Part shown: piece after piece, positions 6,745-13,260 of the stretch
How the letters are laid out: each line of letters opens with the position of its first letter
Numbering within the stretch: position 1 is the stretch's first letter
NCBI GenBank assembly: GCA_934699415.1
Contig: CAKUWO010000018.1
Span: 1-24,454 of the forward strand
DNA: 24,454 bases
Direction of reading: 5' to 3'
Source of the DNA: an uncultured Erysipelotrichaceae bacterium
GTDB lineage: Bacteria > Bacillota_I > Bacilli_A > Erysipelotrichales > Erysipelotrichaceae
Program-made: the position numbers and the translations under genes
Notes under the pieces: generated by a model
Seen by the model: the letters and a program-made list of their open reading frames with translations, nothing else
The model's database searches: none
Told to the model about the DNA's origin: nothing

Positions 6745-8028
6745 CTACTTTTTAGTTTTTAAAGCTAAGATTTTTTTAGCTCTTCTAATATTTTCACGTA
6801 CTTCAATTCCACTAGGGCATACAAAAGAACATAAACCACATTCAACACATTCGTTGATATTAAGCTTCTGAAGCAATTCTAAATTGCCACTTTTAAAAGC
6901 ATTAACGATATTTACCGGTTGTAAGCCACTAGGACAATGTTCAATACATCTTCCACATCTTAAACATGCACATTCTTTATTTTCTTTAGGTTTTAAAACG
7001 GTAATAGCGTTGGATGATGTTGTAACGGTTACATCATCTTTAATAAGAGAATTACCCATCATAGGACCACCAGCAATTACTGTAACTTCATCAAGAGCAT
7101 AGCCTCCGCATAAATCGATAAGTTCTTTAAATGATGTTCCAACTTTGCATAAAACATTATGTGGATCTTTTACACCATCACCACTTACTGTTATTACTTT
7201 ATCAATAATCGGCATTCCTGTTTTAAAAGCTTCAGCTACTTTAATAATTGTTGTGGCATTAGCAATGACAGCACCAGCTTCAATTGGCAAACGTGTGTAA
7301 GTTTTATGCAAACATTCTCTAACTAAACTTCTTTCCCAACCAAAAGGATAGCGATCTTTTAAAAGCTTGATTTCAATTTTATCTTGGTCATTAAAAGTAT
7401 AATTTAAGACTTCAATTACTTCTTTTTTATTCTCTTTAACAGCAATTAAGCATTTTTTAGGATTGAGTACTTTTAATAATATTTTAATACCATATAATAA
7501 TTCATCACTATGATGTTTAATCATATAAGCATCAGCAGTTATATATGGTTCACATTCAACTGCATTAATAATTAACGTTTCACATTTATCAGTATTGTAT
7601 TTAAAGTAGGCTGGGAATCCAGCGCCACCACAACCAACAATCCCTTTTTCTTTTATAAATTCAATAATTTCTTCTTTTGTAGCATTAAAAGGATCTAAGG
7701 TTTTAAGTTCGGCAACTTCTTCTTTTTTATTATTACTAATAACAATATGATCTACTGGTTTTAAATTTGTACTTGCTCTTTTCTCAATTGCTTTAACGGT
7801 ACCAGAAACAGGTGAAAAGAAAGGAACATAGACAAAATCTTCTCTTGTAGCGATTAAATCGCCAATTTTAACTTCATCACCAACATTAACTAATGCTTTA
7901 ACATCTCTTCCACCATGTGTTAAAGCGATAGCCACTTCATCAGGACTTTTATATATTAAAAGCTCTTTATTAGTGGTTAATTCCTTAAAACCATCAAGTT
8001 TCTTTGACATCGGACTTCCTAAAAGCAT
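6745..8028 (-). CDS. rnfC: Electron transport complex subunit RnfC (NADH-interacting, 2x[4Fe-4S])
   Basis: Peripheral cytoplasmic subunit that exchanges electrons with NAD(H), 427 residues. The N-terminal barrel-sandwich part ends near residue 90. The central region has GCGGAGFPAYFKY (131-143), the flavin/NAD-binding glycine-rich loop shared with NuoF, and NAVECEPYI. The C-terminus holds two ferredoxin motifs: Cys355, 358, 361, 365 (CLRCGRCIEHCP) and Cys394, 397, 400, 404 (CVECGLCSFVCP). The start ATG at 8028 stands six bases after TAGGAGG. This is the first gene of the operon rnfCDGEA-orf-B, all on the minus strand with overlaps or very short gaps. The complex would couple ferredoxin oxidation with NAD+ reduction to Na+ or H+ export. 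Confidence 0.96.
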   Translation of the reverse strand: MLLGSPMSKKLDGFKELTTNKELLIYKSPDEVAIALTHGGRDVKALVNVGDEVKIGDLIATREDFVYVPFFSPVSGTVKAIEKRASTNLKPVDHIVISNNKKEEVAELKTLDPFNATKEEIIEFIKEKGIVGCGGAGFPAYFKYNTDKCETLIINAVECEPYITADAYMIKHHSDELLYGIKILLKVLNPKKCLIAVKENKKEVIEVLNYTFNDQDKIEIKLLKDRYPFGWERSLVRECLHKTYTRLPIEAGAVIANATTIIKVAEAFKTGMPIIDKVITVSGDGVKDPHNVLCKVGTSFKELIDLCGGYALDEVTVIAGGPMMGNSLIKDDVTVTTSSNAITVLKPKENKECACLRCGRCIEHCPSGLQPVNIVNAFKSGNLELLQKLNINECVECGLCSFVCPSGIEVRENIRRAKKILALKTKK

Positions 8029-8055
8029 CTTTACCTCCTAAAAATACATTTAAAC

Positions 8056-8064
8056 ATTTTAACA
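8056..8064 (-). promoter_or_regulatory. Extended -10 promoter of the rnf operon
   Basis: Reads TGTTAAAAT within GATGTGTTAAAATG (TRTGN type), with a start expected near 8049 and a leader of about 21 bases holding the rnfC ribosome site. The -35 is weak. Confidence 0.5.
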
Positions 8065-8086
8065 CATCTAGAAATAAATAATTATG

Positions 8087-8115
8087 ATAAAAAATAGAGC
8101 TAAAATAGCCCTATT
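8087..8115 (-). terminator. Intrinsic terminator of pgi, containing its stop codon
   Basis: Minus-strand stem ATAGGGCTA / TAGCTCTAT (one G:U) with a TTT loop and a T-rich tail (TTTTTTA). The TAG stop of pgi (8111-8113) is in the 5' arm. Confidence 0.8.
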
Positions 8116-9385
8116 CCTTGCCTAAAAGTGAAAACATATTTTTCTTATATACTTCAACACCAGGTTGATTAAATGGATTGATATCTAATAAATAACAACT
8201 CATACCACAAGCTAAGAAGAAGAAATAAATCATATAGCCAAAGTTATAAGCATCGCTCTTATCGATATCAATTAAAATACTTGATACACCACCAATTTCA
8301 GAATGAGCTTTTAAAGTGCCTTCAAAGGCCTTTTCATTGACCCAAGATACTTTCTTGTCGGCTAAATAATTCATATGATCATCATTGTTTTCATCATAAG
8401 GGAAGATAATATCTTCTTCGCTATCTAAGATATGTAAAATAGTTTCATAGAAACAACAATGACCTTCTTGGATATATTGACCTAAAGAATGCAAATCAGT
8501 TGTAAAACAAGCACTTGTAGGTAATAATCCTTTACCTTCTTTACCTTCTGATTCACCAAATAATTGTTTAAGCCATTCTGAAATCATGTTATATTGAGGC
8601 TCATATGTAATATACATTTCAGAATCTAAACCACGCTTATTTAAAATACGACGAGCAACGCCATAACGATATGCATCATTTGTATTTAAATCTGATGAAG
8701 CATAATCATGATATGCATCACAACTACCTTTTAATACTTCCTTAACATCAATGCCGCATAAAGCCATTGGTAATAGACCAACTGCTGTTGATACCGAATA
8801 ACGGCCACCAATATCATCAGGAATTACAAAGGTAGTATAACCCTCTTTAGTAGCTATTTCCTTAAGTGTACCTTTATTTTTATCAGTAGTAGCAAAAATA
8901 CGCTCTTTAGCTTCTTTACCATATTTATCTTCCATTGCTTTTTTAAATAGACGGAAAGCTAAAGCTGTTTCGGTTGTTGTGCCTGATTTAGATATAACAT
9001 TAAGAACAACATTTTTATCTTTAATCTTATTTAATAATTGTGAAATAGTTTTAGCGGAAATGGTATTACCGGTAAATAAAACTTCAATACCATCACTAGG
9101 ATATAAACCACGAATCATTTCAATAGCAGCACGTGCACCTAAATAAGAACCACCAATGCCACAAACAATAACAGTATCGTATTTACCTTTCATTTTAGCT
9201 GCTAAATCAACAATTTTTTGTACTTCATCTTTATCATAATCGATTGGCCAATCAAGCCATCCTAAATAATCATTACCTTTACCGGTCTTTTCTTTTAAAA
9301 GTTTATGACATTTATTTACTTCTTCTTGATAGGATAAAATCTCTTGATTATCGATATTAGCATGTTCTAGATTTAGTTTAAGCAT
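8111..9385 (-). CDS. pgi: Glucose-6-phosphate isomerase
   Basis: Interconverts glucose-6-phosphate and fructose-6-phosphate in glycolysis and gluconeogenesis; cytosolic. It has 424 residues, the short bacterial form. Motifs: GIGGSYLGARAA (76-87), SKSGTTTETALAFR (132-145) for phosphate binding, DDIGGRYSVSTAVGLLP (190-206), LFGESEGKEGKG (275-286) with the catalytic glutamate, His299 in TTDLHSLGQYIQEG, and Lys414 in QPGVEVYKKNM. All key residues are present. The ATG at 9385 has AAGGAG upstream and overlaps the 3' end of the S1-domain gene by 8 bases, so the two form one operon. Confidence 0.97.
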   Translation of the reverse strand: MLKLNLEHANIDNQEILSYQEEVNKCHKLLKEKTGKGNDYLGWLDWPIDYDKDEVQKIVDLAAKMKGKYDTVIVCGIGGSYLGARAAIEMIRGLYPSDGIEVLFTGNTISAKTISQLLNKIKDKNVVLNVISKSGTTTETALAFRLFKKAMEDKYGKEAKERIFATTDKNKGTLKEIATKEGYTTFVIPDDIGGRYSVSTAVGLLPMALCGIDVKEVLKGSCDAYHDYASSDLNTNDAYRYGVARRILNKRGLDSEMYITYEPQYNMISEWLKQLFGESEGKEGKGLLPTSACFTTDLHSLGQYIQEGHCCFYETILHILDSEEDIIFPYDENNDDHMNYLADKKVSWVNEKAFEGTLKAHSEIGGVSSILIDIDKSDAYNFGYMIYFFFLACGMSCYLLDINPFNQPGVEVYKKNMFSLLGKE

Positions 9386-9743
9386 TTTCTTTCTCCTTAA
9401 TCCATTCTGGCATTTTAGCTTCTATTGATGAAAAGCCTATTTTATTAAGAGGCATTCCCAAAAAATTAACTTTTAAACGATGATCTCTGCGATTACGTTT
9501 AAGTGCTTTATAAGATAATCGAAGCTGATTATGTTCCTCATCAACATCAATGACCTTACATAAAACATAATCATCAACTTTAACAATCTTACCTATATTT
9601 CTTACAAAACCATTACTAAGCTCACTAATATGAATAAGTCCTGATAAACCATCAGCAAAATTCACAAAAGCTCCATAAGGTTTAAGTCCTGAAATTTGAC
9701 CATAGACAATCATTCCAGGATGATATTTATCAATTGGTTTCAT
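9378..9743 (-). CDS. yugI: S1 RNA-binding domain protein (YugI/CvfD-like)
   Basis: A 121-residue protein with one S1 OB-fold domain at residues 7-76 (GMIVYGQISGLKPYGAFVNF, then GLSGLIHISELS and LSYKAL). It matches in size and build the general stress protein 13 family (YugI in Bacillus, CvfD in pneumococcus), which bind RNA and act post-transcriptionally; these too are found near pgi. The C-terminal 40 residues are basic (KRNRRDHRLK) and end in an acidic tail. No Shine-Dalgarno site precedes the ATG at 9743. Instead a consensus -10 ends seven bases before it, so the message is probably leaderless. It overlaps pgi. Confidence 0.85.
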   Translation of the reverse strand: MKPIDKYHPGMIVYGQISGLKPYGAFVNFADGLSGLIHISELSNGFVRNIGKIVKVDDYVLCKVIDVDEEHNQLRLSYKALKRNRRDHRLKVNFLGMPLNKIGFSSIEAKMPEWIKEKENA

Positions 9744-9749
9744 GACGCT

Positions 9750-9778
9750 ATTATACCCTTTTTTAACAGAGTCTCCAA
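9750..9778 (-). promoter_or_regulatory. Promoter of yugI-pgi, predicted to give a leaderless mRNA
   Basis: TTGGAG (9778-9773), a spacer of 17, TATAAT (9755-9750), then six bases before the A of the ATG at 9743. The normal start distance puts +1 on the start codon. The -35 is within the divergent yuiD promoter. Confidence 0.65.
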
Positions 9779-9790
9779 ATGTGCTATACT
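9763..9790 (+). promoter_or_regulatory. Promoter of yuiD and the NifU-domain gene
   Basis: TTAACA (9763-9768), 16 bases, TGC-TATACT (extended -10 hexamer at 9785-9790). It overlaps the divergent yugI promoter by about 16 bases, so the two probably compete for polymerase. Confidence 0.65.
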
Positions 9791-9808
9791 ATTTTAACGG
9801 AGGCAAAT

Positions 9809-10261
9809 ATGCTTGGAAAAATGTATCCCTTCTGGTCTTTTATAATTGCGGTAATTTTAGCCCAATCATCAAAGCCCTTTGTCGCTAAACTTAAAGGCAA
9901 CAAATTCGAATGGAATCTTATTCGATCATCTGGTGGTTTTCCAAGTTCACATACAGCTGGAATGGCAGCTTTAAGTATTTCGGTTGGTATTGTTGAACAA
10001 TTCGATTCAACGATTTTCGCAGTATGCTTAGCCTTCTCTTTAATTGTCTTTTATGATGCTGCAAATGTTAGATATTATGCTGGCAAAAATATTCAATTAA
10101 CAAAGCGTCTTGTCAAAGACTTAAAGGAAGATCAACTATTAGATGATGAACCTATCTATGATGAGCCTTTAAAAGAAATTTTAGGTCACAAATGGATAGA
10201 AGTAGTTGGTGGAGGCATATTGGGAGTATTTACTTCAATTGTACTGTATAATCTTTCTTAG
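9809..10261 (+). CDS. yuiD: Divergent PAP2-family membrane protein (YuiD-like)
   Basis: A 150-residue membrane protein of the divergent PAP2 family (DUF212). The phosphatase-like signature RSSGGFPSSHTAGMAAL (residues 39-55) is clear, followed by FYDAANVRYYAGKN (near 81-94). There are hydrophobic segments at about 5-22, 50-80 and 130-147. The family is related to type 2 phosphatidic acid phosphatases, but its substrate is not known. I chose the ATG at 9809 because GGAGG lies five bases upstream; the open frame extends ten codons further back into the promoter. The next gene starts eight bases after its stop. Confidence 0.85.
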   Translation: MLGKMYPFWSFIIAVILAQSSKPFVAKLKGNKFEWNLIRSSGGFPSSHTAGMAALSISVGIVEQFDSTIFAVCLAFSLIVFYDAANVRYYAGKNIQLTKRLVKDLKEDQLLDDEPIYDEPLKEILGHKWIEVVGGGILGVFTSIVLYNLS

Positions 10262-10269
10262 GAGTTGTT

Positions 10270-10536
10270 ATGGAAGAAAATAAAGAACAAGCAGAAAAAG
10301 AAAAAAGAATTATCGAAGTATTAGAACAGCTTCGTCCCTATATTCAACACGATGGTGGTGATTTAGAATACATCTGTTTTGAAGATGGCGTAGTGCATGT
10401 TAAACTACATGGTGCTTGCGTCGGTTGTGGCTTGATTGATGTCACATTACAAGATGGTATTAAAGCTTATCTCATGGATGAAGTTGATGGAATAGAAGCA
10501 GTAGTATTAGATAATCCTTACGAAGAGAATGTTTAG
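10270..10536 (+). CDS. NifU C-terminal-domain Fe-S scaffold protein (Nfu/YutI type)
   Basis: An 88-residue protein made of the NifU C-terminal domain alone. It has RPYIQHDGGDLEYI (22-35) and the cluster-binding pair Cys50-x2-Cys53 in HGACVGCGLIDVTLQDGI. Such Nfu proteins carry or deliver 4Fe-4S clusters to apo-proteins. A very charged N-terminal helix precedes the domain. The ATG at 10270 follows AGGAG. It forms a short operon with yuiD and ends at a strong terminator. The Rnf operon nearby has a high Fe-S demand, but no direct link is shown. Confidence 0.9.
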   Translation: MEENKEQAEKEKRIIEVLEQLRPYIQHDGGDLEYICFEDGVVHVKLHGACVGCGLIDVTLQDGIKAYLMDEVDGIEAVVLDNPYEENV

Positions 10537-10539
10537 TAT

Positions 10540-10571
10540 AGAGTGATTTTTAATGAAATCACTCTTTTATT
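10540..10571 (+). terminator. Intrinsic terminator of the yuiD-nfu operon
   Basis: Ten-pair stem AGAGTGATTT / AAATCACTCT (10540-10549, 10556-10565) with a six-base loop, followed by TTTATTT. Confidence 0.9.
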
Positions 10572-10602
10572 TATCTATTAATGTTTTTAAAATTTTACTT
10601 AG

Positions 10603-10639
10603 AAAAAAGCTATAACTAGAATCATCCAGATATAGCTTT
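10603..10639 (-). terminator. Intrinsic terminator downstream of the AI-2E-family gene
   Basis: Nine-pair stem AAAGCTATA / TATAGCTTT (10606-10614, 10631-10639) with a run of six T after it on the minus strand. It lies about 100 bases past the annotated stop at 10741, so the transcript includes the remnant frame at 10651-10725. Confidence 0.8.
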
Positions 10640-10650
10640 ATTTATAACCA

Positions 10651-10725
10651 TTAATCTTCTTTCTTAAGATACTTTAAGGCTTCGTAGATACCAAGTCCTA
10701 ATGTAAAGATAACCCCTTTAAATGC
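10651..10725 (-). pseudogene. Possible remnant of a coding tail (24 codons, no start)
   Basis: Between the AI-2E-family stop and its terminator, a minus-strand frame reads like the end of a protein: a hydrophobic stretch GVIFTLGLGIYEAL and then KYLKKED and a stop. It has no ATG, GTG or TTG start and is preceded by TAA. It is in the same frame as the upstream gene but separated from it by three stops, so it is not a simple extension. It could be a decayed gene end, or chance. Confidence 0.25.
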
Positions 10726-10740
10726 TTATTGATATTAAAT

Positions 10741-11904
10741 TTATTCAATTATTTCGTTGTCTTTAGATTCATTAACCTCAAGACCTTTTTCTTTTAGTTT
10801 GGTATGAATATGATCTCTGAATAAGAAATAGAATGCTGCAAAAAGTGGAACACCTAAAACCATTCCAAGAACACCAAGGTATCCACCGCCTACTAAAATC
10901 GCAAACATAATCCAAAGCGAAGATAAACCAACAGAACCTCCAAGTATCTTAGGTCCAATAATATTACCATCAATTTGTTGAAGGATTAAAATCCAAATCA
11001 TAAATTCCAAAGCATGGATTGGTGAAACGATGAGTAAGATAAAGATTGACGGAATAGCTCCAATAAACGGTCCAAAGAAAGGAATAATGTTAGTAATGCC
11101 TACAATAAAGGAAATAAGTAAAGAATATTCCATACCTAAGATATTCATTACTACAAAACAAATAATACCAATGATTAACGAATCCCAAAGTTTACCAGAT
11201 ATAAAATTACTAATCTTATTATTAGTTAAAGATAATGCATGACATAAATAATCATATTGTGATTCATTTAAATATGCTCTAAAAACATTAGAAGCAGTGC
11301 CTTTTAAATGATCACGATCTAAAAGAATATATAAAGCTACCACAAGGCCAATGATAATGTTCATAAATCCTTTAGCTGAATCAACCGCTGATGAGAAGAT
11401 AGCCGGTCCTCTTTCTTTAACAAAAGTAAGGACATTAGCTAATAAATCATTCACAAAGCCATTTAAATCAGCATAAAAATCTTCTGATAAAGAAAATTTA
11501 TCCGCTAACATTTCTACAAATTCTAATAAATTTCCTGAATTTTCTGAAATAAGAGTATAAATCTGCATGATAGAAGAAATGAGTTGTGGAATAATTACAA
11601 AGAAAAATGATGAAACAACTAATAAGAATGCTAATAAAGACAAAAATGAAGACAAAATACGTTTTTTCTTATAACTTAATTTCTTTAAGAATGTCTTTTC
11701 CATCCAATCAGCCATTAGCCACATCAAATAAGCAAAACCACATCCCCATACAAATGGCGAGAGAATTGTTAATAATCTTTTAAATGTACTACTGATATAA
11801 GAAATATTTGCTAATAAAAAATAAAATAAAACAATCGCACATCCAGCAAAGATATAAGGCGAAGCTTTTTCTTTTAACTCACTATGTTTATCTAATTTAT
11901 TCAT
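10741..11904 (-). CDS. AI-2E family transporter-like membrane protein (UPF0118/PerM)
   Basis: A 387-residue polytopic membrane protein of the AI-2E/UPF0118 family. Hydrophobic helices lie near the N-terminus (two pairs), a soluble amphipathic section follows, and then a C-terminal bundle with the family stretches ISFIVGITNIIPFFGPFIGA and LQQIDGNIIGPKILGG. Members have been linked to quorum-signal export or Na+/H+ antiport; the substrate here cannot be read from sequence. The start is ambiguous: a TTG at 11922 is in frame, but the ATG at 11904 stands seven bases after a perfect TATAAT and no ribosome site exists for either, so I choose 11904 and a leaderless message. The N-terminus is charged and cytoplasmic. 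Confidence 0.88.
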   Translation of the reverse strand: MNKLDKHSELKEKASPYIFAGCAIVLFYFLLANISYISSTFKRLLTILSPFVWGCGFAYLMWLMADWMEKTFLKKLSYKKKRILSSFLSLLAFLLVVSSFFFVIIPQLISSIMQIYTLISENSGNLLEFVEMLADKFSLSEDFYADLNGFVNDLLANVLTFVKERGPAIFSSAVDSAKGFMNIIIGLVVALYILLDRDHLKGTASNVFRAYLNESQYDYLCHALSLTNNKISNFISGKLWDSLIIGIICFVVMNILGMEYSLLISFIVGITNIIPFFGPFIGAIPSIFILLIVSPIHALEFMIWILILQQIDGNIIGPKILGGSVGLSSLWIMFAILVGGGYLGVLGMVLGVPLFAAFYFLFRDHIHTKLKEKGLEVNESKDNEIIE

Positions 11905-11910
11905 ATCTAT

Positions 11911-11916
11911 ATTATA
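11911..11916 (-). promoter_or_regulatory. -10 element giving a predicted leaderless mRNA
   Basis: TATAAT followed by six bases and then the ATG at 11904, the same geometry as for yugI. The -35 is not clear. Confidence 0.5.
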
Positions 11917-11938
11917 ACCCAATATAAAATATTTATTA

Positions 11939-12694
11939 TCAGATTGATAAGCTTAAATAATACTTTAGAATTATCTCACCATATAACATCAATAAATATG
12001 TTGATATTGCAATCATAGGTGCAAAAGGTATTTTCTTCTTTTTACTAATAATTAGATATATCAAAGCTATTAAACAAGAAAGAAAGAGATTAAAAAGATT
12101 CATAATTCCTTTTAAATATAATGAGCATAGATAATAAAGAATAATATCGCCATCCCCTATGACATTTTTATTTAATAATTTAGACATAATAAAACTAATG
12201 ATTATAAGAACAATTGGGATTATAGATGTTTCTAGAATAATTATTAATATTTTATCTATTTTAAAACCAAATACAACTTTAAATAAGAGCCAATTTAAAG
12301 CAATTGCCACAAATAAGATATTTGGTATCTCATAACTTTTAATATCGCAAATAGCTATTCCAAATAAGATAGCAATGAATAATAATTGATTAATAATATT
12401 TAAATCTAAAGCATCTTTGTCAAAAACATATAAAACAAATAAGATAGCTAATAATAATTCTGAAATAAAATAATCAAAACTAATCTTATGATGGCAATAG
12501 CGACAACGTCCTTTCAAAAAGAGATAACTAAATAAAGGAATTAAATCAAGGAATGACAATTGATGATGACAATATTCGCATTCACTATAACCTACCCACC
12601 ATTTTGTATGATTGATAAAACGATCACTAAGGCATTTAAAGAAACTGCCAAATATTGCTCCCAATATAAATATAAATATTAAATTCTTAGCCAA
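11939..12694 (-). CDS. Prepilin peptidase (type IV leader peptidase, ComC/PilD type)
   Basis: Membrane aspartic protease that cuts and may methylate type IV prepilin-like proteins, 251 residues. The N-terminal methylase-like domain has GSFFKCLSDR and two CxxC pairs (CEYC, CRYC) for zinc. The peptidase core has the catalytic aspartates in CDIKSYEIPN and GDGD (numbered from TTG 12697, Asp118 and Asp184). The start is a TTG: two are in tandem (12697 and 12694), and 12694 is five bases after AAGGAG, so it is preferred. No prepilin or com-type operon is in the window, so its substrates are encoded elsewhere. In Gram-positives such a lone gene is usually comC of the competence pilus; I leave the symbol open. 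Confidence 0.88.
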   Translation of the reverse strand: MAKNLIFIFILGAIFGSFFKCLSDRFINHTKWWVGYSECEYCHHQLSFLDLIPLFSYLFLKGRCRYCHHKISFDYFISELLLAILFVLYVFDKDALDLNIINQLLFIAILFGIAICDIKSYEIPNILFVAIALNWLLFKVVFGFKIDKILIIILETSIIPIVLIIISFIMSKLLNKNVIGDGDIILYYLCSLYLKGIMNLFNLFLSCLIALIYLIISKKKKIPFAPMIAISTYLLMLYGEIILKYYLSLSI

Positions 12695-12723
12695 CAAAAC
12701 TCCTTTCTATATGATTATTGGCA

Positions 12724-12752
12724 AATAAAAAGGAATCTCCTAAAGACTCCTT
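12724..12752 (-). terminator. Intrinsic terminator of the HPt gene, including its stop codon
   Basis: Minus strand AAGGAGTCT / AGATTCCTT (one G:U) with a short loop, followed by TTTTATTT. The TAA stop (12751-12753) is at the base of the 5' arm. Confidence 0.8.
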
Positions 12753-13098
12753 AATCTAATTCTTTAATAATTGCAACACTTTCTTTATAAACATTACTTA
12801 CTTTTTTGTATAAGTCAGAAGTATTTTCAAAAGTTCCAGTTCTAAGAATTTCAGTTAATTTAGAAACATCATCACTTAATTGTTTGAAACTAAGATTCAT
12901 ACATATTCCTTTTAAACGATGAGCTCCTTTAAAAGCTAAGCGCACATCATTATTTTCCATTCCTTCTTGAAGTAATTGGTAACTGTTATCAGAAAGAACC
13001 TTTTTAACTATGGTTGTAATAAGCAGCTCATTTTGTAAACGAGACATTACATCATTATAATTACCGCCCATTTTCTCATAACATTCTTTTAAGTTCAC
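12751..13098 (-). CDS. Stand-alone histidine phosphotransfer (HPt) domain protein
   Basis: A 115-residue, all-helical protein of the HPt family. The phosphorylation site is FKGAHRLKGICMNLSF (57-72) with His60. HPt domains pass phosphoryl groups between a hybrid sensor kinase and a response regulator; neither partner is in the window. The start is a GTG at 13098, placed after AGGAG with a spacing of about seven. It has its own promoter and terminator, so it is a single-gene unit. Possible alternative: a phosphorylation-independent helper, but the active histidine is intact. Confidence 0.85.
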   Translation of the reverse strand: MNLKECYEKMGGNYNDVMSRLQNELLITTIVKKVLSDNSYQLLQEGMENNDVRLAFKGAHRLKGICMNLSFKQLSDDVSKLTEILRTGTFENTSDLYKKVSNVYKESVAIIKELD

Positions 13099-13144
13099 AA
13101 ATTATCTCCTTTACTAAGAATCAATTTTGTAGTCAGCAAAAAAT

Positions 13145-13153
13145 ATTTTAACA
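13145..13153 (-). promoter_or_regulatory. Extended -10 promoter of the HPt gene
   Basis: TGTTAAAAT within TTGGTGTTAAAATA; start expected near 13138, leader about 40 bases. The -35 is weak. Confidence 0.45.
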
Positions 13154-13226
13154 CCAATTAGTTATAAAAACTACTTGTTATAATATTATCATATCAATTA
13201 TTTCATATCTTTCATACGCACAAGCT

Positions 13227-13257
13227 AATAAAAGGTTCTAGATAACTAGAACCTTTT
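13227..13257 (-). terminator. Intrinsic terminator of ileS
   Basis: Perfect 12-pair stem AAAAGGTTCTAG / CTAGAACCTTTT with a four-base loop, three bases after the ileS stop and followed by TTTTATT on the minus strand. It is nearly symmetric and may work both ways. Confidence 0.9.
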
Positions 13258-13260
13258 AAC

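Noticed and set aside
10651..10725. C-terminal extension of the AI-2E-family protein by read-through
   Set aside because: Three in-frame stops (at 10743-10741, 10737-10735 and 10728-10726) separate the two; read-through of all three is not credible.
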